DNA of 11,041 bases from JBOHTO01 sp050733695 (GTDB taxonomy: Bacteria; Gemmatimonadota; Gemmatimonadetes; Gemmatimonadales; Gemmatimonadaceae). A model generated the notes under the pieces. The model saw only the letters and a program-made list of their open reading frames with translations. It made no database searches and had not been told where the DNA came from. The DNA is taken from assembly GCA_050733695.1 (NCBI GenBank), contig JBOHTO010000006.1:1-11041 (forward strand), read 5' to 3'. A program made the translations under genes and the position numbers. Of the stretch, positions 1 through 6,782 are shown piece after piece (the stretch's first letter is position 1; each line of letters opens with the position of its first letter).

Positions 1-2
1 AC

Positions 3-332
3 ATCGCGGCCATGCCGGGCTGGAAAAGCGACGTCGGGCGCCGCATCGATGAGATCATCGTGCGCACCGTCGCGGGCGTGCACAAGGCAGTCAAATGGAA
101 CTCGCCGCTGTACGGAGTCGAGGGCCAGGACTGGTTCCTCGGCATCCATTGCTTCACGAACTACATCAAAGTGGCTTTCTTCCGCGGCGCGTCGCTGCGT
201 CCTGTCCCCCCCGGCGAGTCGAGGAGCAAGGACACGCGCTACCTTGATATCCATGAGAACGACCAGTTCGACGAAGCTCAGTTCGCCGATTGGGTGAAGC
301 AAGCCAGCCAATTGCCCGGCGAACGAATGTGA
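3..332 (+). CDS. DUF1801 domain protein, 5' end cut by window edge
   Basis: The reading frame is open to the left edge: the codons before the first ATG (position 12) read I-A-A, giving IAAMPGW, a phrase that in DUF1801 proteins lies inside the N-terminal part. I therefore treat the gene as running in from the left, with perhaps 30 residues missing, rather than starting at 12. Visible family features are a KWNSPLYG segment near the middle, an aromatic strand (DWFLGIHCF), a VAFFRGASL strand and the YLDIHE motif before a C-terminal amphipathic helix. DUF1801 (YdhG-like) proteins are small soluble single-domain proteins; a phosphate- or iron-related role has been suggested for some relatives, but no reaction is established. 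The next two downstream segments belong to the same family. Family call is firm; function unknown. Confidence 0.85.
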   Translation: MAAMPGWKSDVGRRIDEIIVRTVAGVHKAVKWNSPLYGVEGQDWFLGIHCFTNYIKVAFFRGASLRPVPPGESRSKDTRYLDIHENDQFDEAQFADWVKQASQLPGERM

Positions 333-343
333 GCGGCCAGTGA

Positions 344-434
344 TGGCAAACGCCCACGCTCATCGACGCCGTCCTGCCGCGCCAGGCGCCGAACGCGCAC
401 AAAGGTATGAAGTGGCACGGGGCCTGGTACAACC
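344..434 (+). pseudogene. Headless DUF1801 gene remnant
   Basis: Between the two intact DUF1801 genes, the frame starting right after a TGA at 341-343 reads LIDAVLPRQAPNAHKGMKWH followed by GAWYN. This matches the RIDEIIVRTVAGVHKAVKW segment of the upstream gene in spacing (I-D, R, H-K, K-W and the aromatic that follows). It has no usable start codon before this motif. After the motif the frame runs into unrelated His/Asp-rich codons that overlap the start of the next gene. I read it as the surviving fragment of a third, tandem DUF1801 gene whose front and back were deleted. It could also be a chance resemblance, but the aligned positions are in the most conserved part of the family. Confidence 0.5.
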
Positions 435-869
435 ATGAAGAAAGCGACAACCACCATGACGAAGACGACGAGTGGCCCGAAGGAAGGAAAAGGAGGAGAC
501 TCTCCCTCTCAGCTCATAGATGCGAGAATCAGGGAGCTGGGTGATTGGCGGGGTGAAACGCTCTCCCGCGTCCGAACTCTCATCAAGCAGGCCGACCCCG
601 AAGTGGTCGAGGAGTGGAAGTGGAGAGGGGTGCCGGTATGGTCGCACGCCGGAATGATCTGCACCGGTGAGACGTACAGGAATGCCGTGAAGATGACTTT
701 CGCCAGGGGCGCTTCGCTGGAGGACCCTTCAGGCCTCTTCAACTCCAGCCTCGAAGGCAACACCAGGCGTGCCATCGATTTCCATGAGGGCGACAAGATT
801 GATCAGGAGGCGTTGAAGGCGCTCATTCGCGCCGCCGTGGCACTGAACAAGTCAGCGGCCCGAAGCTGA
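435..869 (+). CDS. DUF1801 domain protein
   Basis: A 144-residue protein with a charged, low-complexity N-terminus (about residues 1-25) followed by a DUF1801 domain. Recognisable parts are the GDWRGETLSRVRTLI helix, VVEEWKWRGVPVWSH, the strand ICTGETY, KMTFARGASL, the FNSSLEGNTRRAIDFHEGD block and a C-terminal helix ending ALIRAAVALN. The loop between KWR and GVPVW appears shorter than in many relatives, which often carry extra Pro/Gly residues there. The ATG at 435 has no clear Shine-Dalgarno; a second ATG at 456 is an equally possible start and would remove only low-complexity residues. It follows another DUF1801 gene and a DUF1801 remnant on the same strand and ends 26 bp before a convergent gene. 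Function unknown. Confidence 0.85.
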   Translation: MKKATTTMTKTTSGPKEGKGGDSPSQLIDARIRELGDWRGETLSRVRTLIKQADPEVVEEWKWRGVPVWSHAGMICTGETYRNAVKMTFARGASLEDPSGLFNSSLEGNTRRAIDFHEGDKIDQEALKALIRAAVALNKSAARS

Positions 870-895
870 TCCACGGAATCAAGCATTTCCGAGGC

Positions 896-2179
896 TCAGG
901 GCGTCGTTGCCGCCGCGGAATCGGCGCGGGCGATGAGCGTTTCCTCGAGCACCGCGAGATAGGGCCCGTAGAGCGATCCGGGATGCCATAGTATCCACCC
1001 CTCGACTCCCGCGTCGTACACACCGCGTATCTGTGCAGCCAGCTCCTCAGCGCCGTACTCGGGCTGCCCCAGCGAGAACGCCTGCAGCCACGGACGCACG
1101 TGGTGCACACCCGGAAGTCCGAGCGCCTCGTCCCTTTCGCGCGCTCTCGAGACGGAACGGACTATCACCTCGTGAGGATCGGCGTTCGGCCTGTCGAGAC
1201 CGAACGCGCCCCGCGGATAGTGCGACGGATACACCATGGGGAGGAGCACGTCGGCTGGCTCGGCCAGCGCCTCCCACTGCTGCCCGATTTCGAGCGCGCC
1301 GTTCACCGTCGTCACGAGACCAAACACATCCGCGGTGCACAGTGCGCCGGCCGCGCGAATCCGCGGGCACGCGCGGCCGAGAAAGGTCGCGAGCGCCTGT
1401 GCCTTGGAGACGTCCTCCGCGCCGGGAAAGTTCTGGGGCGGCAACGACTGGTACGGCTCGGGAAAGCGGATGTAATCGAACTGGATCTCGTCGAAGCCGA
1501 GCCTGGCGAGCTCCTCCGCGACGCGGATGTTGTATTCCTGGATCACGCGATCGTATGGATTCACCCACGTCAGCCCCTGCTTGTCGCGCCACGGGTCGCC
1601 CCCCGGCGTCAGGATGGTGCGGTCGGGGTTGAGCCGGGCAGCAACCGAATCCTTGAAGACAACCAGCCGGGCGATGGCGACGATCCCGTGCGCGTGGAGC
1701 GAATCGAGGAGTGCGGGCAGACCGGGGATTCTGCCGGCCGACCCGGCGTTGCGCGCGACGGACGAATCCTGCGATCGATAGTTGAGGCCGAACTCGTCCT
1801 TGATGTCGAGCACCAGCGCGTTGATCTCGGTGCTGTCCGCGATTGCGATCAACCCGCGCATTCGCGCCGGGCTCTGTGTGGCCCAGCGATTCACATACAG
1901 GCCGCGAACGATCGTGCCGTCCGTCACTCGTGCCGCGCGCTGCGTGCTCCCGCCCTGGGCGCCGCTGCCGCGCTCGGCCGCTCTGCCGCCCGTCGCTGCG
2001 CTGTCGGCCGCCGAGTCGCTGGCGCTGGCCGCCGCGATCGCGCCGCCGTTCTCCGCAGCCGCTCCGGCGTCACCGCTGATATTCGCAGCGGGATTGGCGG
2101 GCGCGCGCTCTTCGGCGGCCTCCGCGCCGCAGCCGGACACCATGAGAAGCGCAAGAACTGCTGCTGATCGATACTGCAT
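896..2179 (-). CDS. Lipoprotein with DUF4015 putative glycoside hydrolase domain
   Basis: A 427-residue protein. Residues 1-17 form a lipoprotein signal peptide with lipobox VSGC (Cys17), so the mature protein should be anchored in the envelope. Residues 18-85 are an Ala/Ser/Gly-rich linker. From about residue 90 to 415 there is a DUF4015 (putative glycosyl hydrolase, TIM-barrel type) domain: RGLYVNRWA (92-100), LVLDIKDEFG (122-131), a barrel strand IVAIARLVVF (166-175), FDEIQFDYIRFPE (229-241), DVFG (284-287), VLLPMVYPSHY (311-321), WLQAFSLG (364-371) and GWILWHPGS (394-402). Acidic residues on strand ends (D125, E231, D235) are candidate catalytic residues by position only. I chose the ATG at 2179 because it gives the signal peptide and has AGGTGG upstream; the frame stays open to 2530 but that extension has no protein-like features. 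The substrate is unknown, presumably a polysaccharide. Confidence 0.85.
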   Translation of the reverse strand: MQYRSAAVLALLMVSGCGAEAAEERAPANPAANISGDAGAAAENGGAIAAASASDSAADSAATGGRAAERGSGAQGGSTQRAARVTDGTIVRGLYVNRWATQSPARMRGLIAIADSTEINALVLDIKDEFGLNYRSQDSSVARNAGSAGRIPGLPALLDSLHAHGIVAIARLVVFKDSVAARLNPDRTILTPGGDPWRDKQGLTWVNPYDRVIQEYNIRVAEELARLGFDEIQFDYIRFPEPYQSLPPQNFPGAEDVSKAQALATFLGRACPRIRAAGALCTADVFGLVTTVNGALEIGQQWEALAEPADVLLPMVYPSHYPRGAFGLDRPNADPHEVIVRSVSRARERDEALGLPGVHHVRPWLQAFSLGQPEYGAEELAAQIRGVYDAGVEGWILWHPGSLYGPYLAVLEETLIARADSAAATTP

Positions 2180-2371
2180 TGTGCGGGTTTCCACCTGGAG
2201 AAAGGAGACGGCTGAAGACTGGCGGCGCCGCGGAGAGGCAACGGGCGTGAAATCTATCCCGTGCACGAATACTCCGGTCCGTGTGCTCCCGGGCGTGCTG
2301 TCCTCGATCCTGTCGGATGCAGGTGCGGGCCGGTTTTCCGCATGGCCAGGTACGCAACCCCCCAACATGGG

Positions 2372-2410
2372 TTCCCGCTTTCGCGGGCATGCTGATCCTT
2401 CGCGGCAATG
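2372..2410. repeat. Dispersed palindromic repeat copy 1
   Basis: The core is a hairpin with arms CCCGC (2374-2378) and GCGGG (2383-2387) around TTTC, within the widespread intergenic repeat whose usual form is GTCATTCCCGCGAAAGCGGG and continues AATCCA. This copy is read on the opposite strand to the one at 8820-8850 and is degenerate at its outer arms. It sits in the 343-bp divergent spacer between the DUF4015 lipoprotein and the next lipoprotein. Apart from this repeat, the leader of the minus gene and the promoter at 2509, I see nothing else in that spacer. Confidence 0.6.
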
Positions 2411-2508
2411 ACGGTGCTGGGCCGATTGTCGCTTCCGTCGCGGCACGCACCGCGCGGTGCCCCGGCATGTGAACATGGACGCCGTATACCGCGCCAGCCG
2501 GCGCGACG

Positions 2509-2514
2509 TATATT
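2509..2514 (+). promoter_or_regulatory. Probable -10 box of a leaderless promoter
   Basis: TATATT lies 8 nt ahead of the ATG at 2523. Transcription would then begin at or next to the start codon, and there is no Shine-Dalgarno sequence in between. No convincing -35 hexamer is visible. The same arrangement occurs at three other genes in the window. Confidence 0.5.
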
Positions 2515-2522
2515 CCCGCCTC

Positions 2523-3665
2523 ATGATCATCCCGGGGACTGCACGTATCCACCCGTGTCTCGCAATTCTGGTGACCGCTGCGGTTGCTTGCGACGGCTGG
2601 GGCGACGCACCGCCGCAAGCCGAGTTCCTTCTGGCCGCAGGAGACTCGACGTTCTGGGTCGAGAGTACGGACGACGGTATCCGTGTGCGCGGCTCGCCGA
2701 TCTTCCTCGCGAACTACGGCGGCCGCTTCTACGAAGTCTACGTCGCCGACGACGATCGCTCCTACTACGACGCGGTGATCATCGGGCAGCGCATCTACAG
2801 GCGGGACATCGTCACGGGCGATTCACTTCTTGTCCTCGAGGATGAGGCGATCGCCGGTCTGGTGCGCTCGCATGATCGCATGCATCCGGGAGAGCGGCAG
2901 CTCTCGCCTGACGAGCCCGCGCACTCCGATCCGGAGATGTTCGCGTCCTCCGAAATCGAGTTGCTGGGCATGCACGGGCCGTTTCTGTCCTACGAGTACC
3001 GTGCGGAGGTGGAGCGCAGCGGTGAACTGTTCACCGCGAGCGCGCGCAGGGGAGTGGTTGACCTGCGAAGCGGAAGACGTGCGACGGCGGGGGAGCTGTT
3101 CGGTGACAGCACGGCGGCGTGGCTCGCCGAGCGCGGACGCGCGCTCCTCACTGCAGCACTGGATTCCGTCCTCGAATCCGGCGGCATGCTCGCCCGGGAG
3201 GTGGCGGGTGCGCTCGCCGACTTCGAGTTCCGGAGCACGAGCTTCGCCGTGGTCAACGCCGGGCACCGCCCCATGGTGGAGTTCCTGCTTCCCGGCGAGA
3301 GCGGTCGTGCCGGCGGTCACACACTCACGCTTCCCGCGATTCCGCTGCACGTTCAACCGGCGTGGTGGTCGAACGTCACGCCTTCACTTCCACGCGTGCT
3401 CGGCGACAGCGCCGCGGTGTGGCCACGTCGTGCGTACACCGTCGTCGTCCGATACTCGGCGTCGCGCGACAGCGCGCTGCTCGCCATCGCCGATTCCGCG
3501 GGCGGCGAATGGCGCGACGCCACGGTGCCAATGCCCGCCCACCGCATCTACTGGCTCGATTCACCGGCACCCGACAGCGTCACGCGTGCCGCGCTGGCGC
3601 GCGCCTTCGACGAGGCGGCGCTCTACTCGGGCGAAGCCCGCATCGCGCTGGCCGGGACTCCATGA
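2523..3665 (+). CDS. Predicted lipoprotein, unknown function (weakly DUF3298-like)
   Basis: A 380-residue protein whose first 23 residues make a lipoprotein signal peptide (hydrophobic LAILVTAAVA then Cys23), so it should be membrane-anchored and exported. I start it at 2523 because that ATG gives the signal peptide and lies 8 nt after a TATATT box; the frame is open upstream to 2457, but that part looks unstructured. I do not recognise a named family. The phrase FLSYEYRAEVE followed about 20 residues later by VDLRSGRRATAGELFG resembles the layout of DUF3298/RsiV-type domains, in which a folded strand pair precedes a 'V-D-L-x-[ST]-G-[KR]' turn. That resemblance is weak. Sequence is rich in Asp, Ser, Ala and Arg, with no repeats. 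Its stop codon overlaps the thioesterase start (ATGA), so the two are probably co-transcribed and translationally coupled. Confidence 0.75.
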   Translation: MIIPGTARIHPCLAILVTAAVACDGWGDAPPQAEFLLAAGDSTFWVESTDDGIRVRGSPIFLANYGGRFYEVYVADDDRSYYDAVIIGQRIYRRDIVTGDSLLVLEDEAIAGLVRSHDRMHPGERQLSPDEPAHSDPEMFASSEIELLGMHGPFLSYEYRAEVERSGELFTASARRGVVDLRSGRRATAGELFGDSTAAWLAERGRALLTAALDSVLESGGMLAREVAGALADFEFRSTSFAVVNAGHRPMVEFLLPGESGRAGGHTLTLPAIPLHVQPAWWSNVTPSLPRVLGDSAAVWPRRAYTVVVRYSASRDSALLAIADSAGGEWRDATVPMPAHRIYWLDSPAPDSVTRAALARAFDEAALYSGEARIALAGTP

Positions 3666-4153
3666 CTCATCCGAACGACAGGGCCCGCACTGTACGCGAG
3701 ACGCATCATGAGACCTCCGAGATCATGATGCCGCAGCATGCCAACAACCTCGGCCACGTCTTCGGCGGAGTCGTGCTCTCCATGATGGATCGCACGGCAG
3801 CCGTGGCCGCGATCAGGCACGCGCGCAACAACTGCGTCACCGTCTCGATCGATCGCGTCGACTTCCGCGAGCCGATACACCTCGGTGATCTCCTGATCAT
3901 GAAGGCGAGCGTCAACTTCGCCGGGCGTACGTCGATGGAGGTGGGCGTTCGCATCGAGGCGGAGGATCTGCGCACGGGTGCTCGCCGCCACACCAACTCC
4001 TGCTACCTCACCTTCGTGAGCGTCGATCGCAACGGTCGTCCGGTCGCGGTGCCGCCGCTCTCACCCGAGAGCGCGATCGAGAAGCGGCGCCACGCGGCGG
4101 CACAGGAGCGTCGCAGGCGGCGGCTGGAGGAGCGGAACGAGGAAGGAGAGTGA
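3662..4153 (+). CDS. Acyl-CoA thioesterase, hotdog fold (YciA/BFIT type)
   Basis: A 163-residue protein expected to hydrolyse acyl-CoA thioesters to free acid and CoA in the cytoplasm. The family signature is clear: HANNLGHVFGGVVLSMMD (residues 26-43) with Asn29, the Gly-Gly turn and the catalytic-position Asp43. It is followed by VTVSIDRVDFREPIHLGD (59-76), the GRTSMEVGV strand (88-96) and a final FVSVD...GRPVAVPPL (118-133). The last 30 residues are a highly charged Arg/Glu helix. The ATG at 3662 overlaps the stop of the upstream lipoprotein by 4 bp, and upstream in-frame codons do not resemble the family, so the start is well supported. Acyl chain preference cannot be read from the sequence; broad-range medium or long chains are usual for this group. 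Coupling to a lipoprotein gene is odd and may only reflect compact packing. Confidence 0.9.
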   Translation: MTHPNDRARTVRETHHETSEIMMPQHANNLGHVFGGVVLSMMDRTAAVAAIRHARNNCVTVSIDRVDFREPIHLGDLLIMKASVNFAGRTSMEVGVRIEAEDLRTGARRHTNSCYLTFVSVDRNGRPVAVPPLSPESAIEKRRHAAAQERRRRRLEERNEEGE

Positions 4154-4394
4154 GTGGGTGGGTGGAGCGCGAAGCAGTCTTGTGAACCTCCTCCGCAAGT
4201 GCGCATGTGGGCTTCGCGATCGTGCGCTGTCCGCGAGACGTTTGCAGGTATTTGATTTCGTCGAGGCACCCGACCACGCTCATGTTCGGCAGGTAGTGAG
4301 TCACGGCAATTCGCGGCATGCAGGGCAGGTCTGTTCCTGTTCTCCCCCTCGGACTGCACGTTCGAGGAACACCATCAACCGCGGTAACGGCTCC
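4154..4394. other. Spacer without a recognisable gene
   Basis: This 241-bp stretch between the thioesterase and the next lipoprotein is somewhat less GC-rich in places (for example around 4242-4258). The downstream frame is open through it from 4158, but the codons show no protein family and the true start with a signal peptide is at 4395. No clear terminator or -35/-10 pair was found. Confidence 0.4.
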
Positions 4395-4850
4395 ATGCGA
4401 AACATGAGATATCCACACGCCCTTCTTTCGCGGCTGTGCGCAATGCTGGTCATTGCGACCACGCTGAGCGCCTGCGACGACGGTGTGGGGCCAGAAGTGG
4501 AAGCCGTTGCCGGATCGTACGAGGCGACGGTGTTCACCGTTACGATCGACGGAACCACGACCGATGTCCTCGCGGACGGAGGTTCACTGGAGCTCGACCT
4601 CGGCACCGATCGTACGGTCACGGGGCGGCTGTTCATTCCCGGCGGCGACGAAGGCGGCGGCGACCTCGATGCCTCCATGGCCGGAACGTGGTCGCTCGCC
4701 AGCGATGTGGTGACGTTTGACCACCCCGTGGACACGTTCGTGCGCGACATGGACTTTCGAGTGGAGCAGAACCGGCTCATCGGCGAAGAGACGTTCGGCG
4801 ACGCGACGATCCGTGTGACGCTCTCTAGGAGCGGCGCTCAACCGTTCTAG
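4395..4850 (+). CDS. Small predicted lipoprotein, beta-rich (lipocalin-like)
   Basis: A 151-residue protein with a type II signal peptide: positively charged start, hydrophobic LCAMLVIATT and lipobox LSAC ending at Cys27, followed by Asp-Asp. The mature part alternates short strands and turns (GSYEATVFTV, LELDLGTDRTVTGRLFIPGG, GTWSLASDVVTF, MDFRVEQNRLIG, ATIRVTLSR), a pattern seen in small lipocalin-like or beta-barrel lipoproteins that are frequent in Gemmatimonadota-type genomes. No ligand or partner can be named. The start at 4395 is chosen because it gives the signal peptide; a second ATG three codons later (4404) is possible. No Shine-Dalgarno is evident. It stands alone between two longer spacers. 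Confidence 0.75.
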   Translation: MRNMRYPHALLSRLCAMLVIATTLSACDDGVGPEVEAVAGSYEATVFTVTIDGTTTDVLADGGSLELDLGTDRTVTGRLFIPGGDEGGGDLDASMAGTWSLASDVVTFDHPVDTFVRDMDFRVEQNRLIGEETFGDATIRVTLSRSGAQPF

Positions 4851-4932
4851 CGCGGGCTGTGAACCGTGGCGGCCCCGTGGCCTCCGAGCGAGGATGCGAT
4901 CGCCCCGCGCTGCACAACCACGCACACCGTCG

Positions 4933-4938
4933 TAGATT
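4933..4938 (+). promoter_or_regulatory. Probable -10 box of a leaderless promoter
   Basis: TAGATT lies 7 nt ahead of the ATG at 4946, with no Shine-Dalgarno between. CTGCAC at 4910-4915, 17 nt upstream, is at best a poor -35. The spacing supports starting the DUF2203 gene at 4946 rather than at the in-frame upstream ATG at 4859. Confidence 0.5.
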
Positions 4939-4945
4939 CCTCCCC

Positions 4946-5362
4946 ATGGAACGACAGTTCACCGTCGACGAAGCCAACAGCATGCTCCCGCTCGTGCGCC
5001 GGATTGTGGACGACATCGTGCGCACGCACGCGAAGTGGGAAGAGGCCGTGCGCGAGTTCGAGGTTGTCGGCGCGAACAGGCGCGCCGGCGAGCCGGACGA
5101 CCGCGCCGATGAGCTCGAACGGCAGATCCAGAGGCTCGCGAAGGACATCCGCGGCTTCGCGACCGAGCTCGACGAGCTCGGTGTGCAGTGCAAGGGGTAC
5201 GAGCTCGGCCTCGTCGATTTCCCGGGTGAGATCGACGGTGAGCCGGCGTTTCTCTGCTGGCGGCTGGGCGAGCCCGCGGTCTCCTTCTGGCATCCTCGCG
5301 ATGCCGGCTTCGCGGGGCGGCAACCGCTCGCGCCGCAGCATGCGGGCAATCCCGGACACTGA
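4946..5362 (+). CDS. DUF2203 family protein
   Basis: A 138-residue soluble protein. It begins with the family's FTVDEANSMLPLVRRIVDDI motif (residues 5-24), then has a long charged helical region (25-75) likely to form a coiled coil. The C-terminal half holds the conserved block: GVQCKGYELGLVDFP (79-93), LCWRLGEP (103-110) and FWHPRDAGFAGRQPL (114-128). The position of these motifs and the overall length agree with DUF2203 proteins, which are found in several phyla and have no established function. The start at 4946 puts the first motif at the N-terminus and matches a TAGATT box 7 nt upstream. It is followed after 18 bp by a small unknown gene on the same strand, probably in one transcript. 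Confidence 0.88.
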   Translation: MERQFTVDEANSMLPLVRRIVDDIVRTHAKWEEAVREFEVVGANRRAGEPDDRADELERQIQRLAKDIRGFATELDELGVQCKGYELGLVDFPGEIDGEPAFLCWRLGEPAVSFWHPRDAGFAGRQPLAPQHAGNPGH

Positions 5363-5380
5363 CGCCCGACGCCGCGGCAG

Positions 5381-5689
5381 ATGAGAGTTTTCGAGTCGCC
5401 TGACGGAACGCGCTGGGGCGTGGAGCTCACGCTCCCGGGTTCCAGCAATGCGCTGCTGATCTTCCACCACTCTGACGGACGGTCGGCGCGCAGGGATCGC
5501 TACGCCTGGTATCTGAGCCAGGGCCCTGGCGCGCGCAGCGTCACCTCGAAGCTCGACGGCAAGGCAGCGCTCGATGGGCTCGACGACCGCGAGCTGGCGC
5601 GTCTCTACCGGCGGTCCATGCCCGTGTCCGCGGTGCGTTCGCTCGTGGGCGCCGCGGCCGGACGCGGCGAGCCGCCACCGACGGCCTGA
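5381..5689 (+). CDS. Small protein of unknown function
   Basis: A 102-residue protein beginning MRVFESPDGTRWGVELTLPG. I do not recognise a named family, but it looks like a real small protein: a beta-rich first half (WGVELTL, ALLIFHH, RDRYAWYLS) followed by a helix with the phrase LDDRELARLYRRSMPV and a Gly/Pro-rich tail. Its short 18-bp distance from the DUF2203 gene and its shared strand suggest co-transcription. Its last 85 bp overlap the 3' end of the convergent ribonuclease Z gene. No signal peptide or membrane segment is present. The start at 5381 has no good Shine-Dalgarno, but it is the only ATG near the beginning of the plausible protein sequence. Confidence 0.65.
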   Translation: MRVFESPDGTRWGVELTLPGSSNALLIFHHSDGRSARRDRYAWYLSQGPGARSVTSKLDGKAALDGLDDRELARLYRRSMPVSAVRSLVGAAAGRGEPPPTA

Positions 5690-6651
5690 GACGGCGACGG
5701 CGCAGCAGGATCGACCGATCCTTGCTCCGGCTCCGCGACAAAGGGAACGTCGAACTCGAGCCCGTCGCGAACCGCGAGCGTGCGGGGGAACACCGCCTTC
5801 GCCTCGCGTTCCAGCACCCGTGTGTCGCGCGAGTAGCGAGCGGAGAAGTGTGTGAGCAGGAGCGTGCCGACTCCGGCGCGCGCCGCGACTTCAGCAGCCT
5901 CTCGAGCGGTCGAGTGTCCGGTCTCGCTCGCGCGTGCGGCTTCCTCCTCGGCGAACGTCGCCTCGTGCACCAGAACGTCCGCTCCGCGCGCGGCCTCCAC
6001 GGTCGCATTGCACGGGCGCGTGTCCCCCGTGATGACGACGTGCCGCCCCGGTCGTGCCGGCCCCACCAGCACGGACGGCTCGATCACGCGGCCGTCCTCC
6101 AGCTCCACTGCCAGCCCGCGATGCAGTCGGCCCCATAGCGGCCCCTCGGGGATGCCGAGCTGTCGGGCAACGTCCGGATCGAAACGGCCGCGCCGATCCT
6201 CCTCGCTCAGCATGAAGCCGAGTGCCACCGCGCCGCCATGGTCCACATCGAAAGGTGTGATCGCATAGCCCTTTCGCGGGATCGCCGCGCCCGGCACCAC
6301 TTCGGTTATCTCCACCGGAAAGCCGAGCCGTTCCACGCCGAACCCCTCGGCGCGTCGCAGCAGCCTGTTCGCGCCGTTCGGGCCCCAGAGACGCAGCAGC
6401 TCCGCGCGCCCCTGCAGCGCCATCGTCCTTATCAGCCCGATGACGCCGAGCACGTGGTCGGCATGCAGGTGTGTGAAGAAGATGTCCTGGAGGGCGAATG
6501 AGATGCCGTAGCGCATCATCTGCCGCTGCGTCCCCTCGCCGCAGTCGAACATCAGCGTCTCGCCCTCACGGACTACGGCGAGTGAGCTGACGTTGCGTTC
6601 CACGGTCGGACGCGACGCGGACGTGCCCAGGAACCGGATCGACAGCGACAT
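5605..6651 (-). CDS. rnz: Ribonuclease Z (tRNA 3' processing endonuclease)
   Basis: A 348-residue metallo-beta-lactamase-fold nuclease that cuts tRNA precursors after the discriminator base so that CCA can be added. The zinc ligands are all present in order: FTHLHADH gives His61, His63, Asp65 and His66; DHGG gives His138; ITGDTRPC gives Asp210; LTHFSARY gives His268. These positions are nearly those of the Bacillus subtilis enzyme. The typical N-terminus (LGTSASRPT) and the flexible-arm region (about 150-200, including GPLWGRLHRG) are also seen. The catalytic protein ends near residue 305; the last 40 residues are a Pro/Ala/Ser-rich tail that overlaps the convergent gene. The start at 6651 fits the family N-terminus and lies 7 nt after a TATATT box. 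The tRNA-Ala gene in this window has no encoded CCA, the kind of substrate this enzyme processes. Confidence 0.97.
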   Translation of the reverse strand: MSLSIRFLGTSASRPTVERNVSSLAVVREGETLMFDCGEGTQRQMMRYGISFALQDIFFTHLHADHVLGVIGLIRTMALQGRAELLRLWGPNGANRLLRRAEGFGVERLGFPVEITEVVPGAAIPRKGYAITPFDVDHGGAVALGFMLSEEDRRGRFDPDVARQLGIPEGPLWGRLHRGLAVELEDGRVIEPSVLVGPARPGRHVVITGDTRPCNATVEAARGADVLVHEATFAEEEAARASETGHSTAREAAEVAARAGVGTLLLTHFSARYSRDTRVLEREAKAVFPRTLAVRDGLEFDVPFVAEPEQGSVDPAAPSPSQAVGGGSPRPAAAPTSERTADTGMDRR

Positions 6652-6658
6652 GGCGAGC

Positions 6659-6664
6659 AATATA
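6659..6664 (-). promoter_or_regulatory. Probable -10 box of a leaderless rnz promoter
   Basis: On the minus strand TATATT is followed by 7 nt (GCTCGCC) and then the rnz ATG. No Shine-Dalgarno is present and no good -35 is seen. The 131-bp spacer to the divergent dehydrogenase gene must hold both promoters. Confidence 0.5.
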
Positions 6665-6782
6665 CCGGAATTGACCGGGGCGGGCGGGCGCTGCATCGTA
6701 TTCGGCGTCACACTTGCGAGGGCTCTCTTTCGGTCGAACGTCGGAAGACGGTGAACCTGTCATGGCAGGAGAGCGAGGAGTC

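Noticed and set aside
1100..2167. Long plus-strand open frame (355 codons) antisense to the DUF4015 gene
   Set aside because: It mirrors the GC-rich codon structure of the minus-strand gene; it has no family motif, and the minus-strand protein has a signal peptide and domain motifs.
2180..2530. N-terminal extension of the DUF4015 lipoprotein to 2530 (117 more codons)
   Set aside because: The added residues are Cys/Arg-rich and protein-unlike, include the palindromic repeat, and would bury the clear lipoprotein signal peptide that starts at 2179.
3119..3661. Upstream extension of the thioesterase frame
   Set aside because: It overlaps the lipoprotein gene out of frame and is Arg-rich; the family N-terminus begins at the ATG at 3662.
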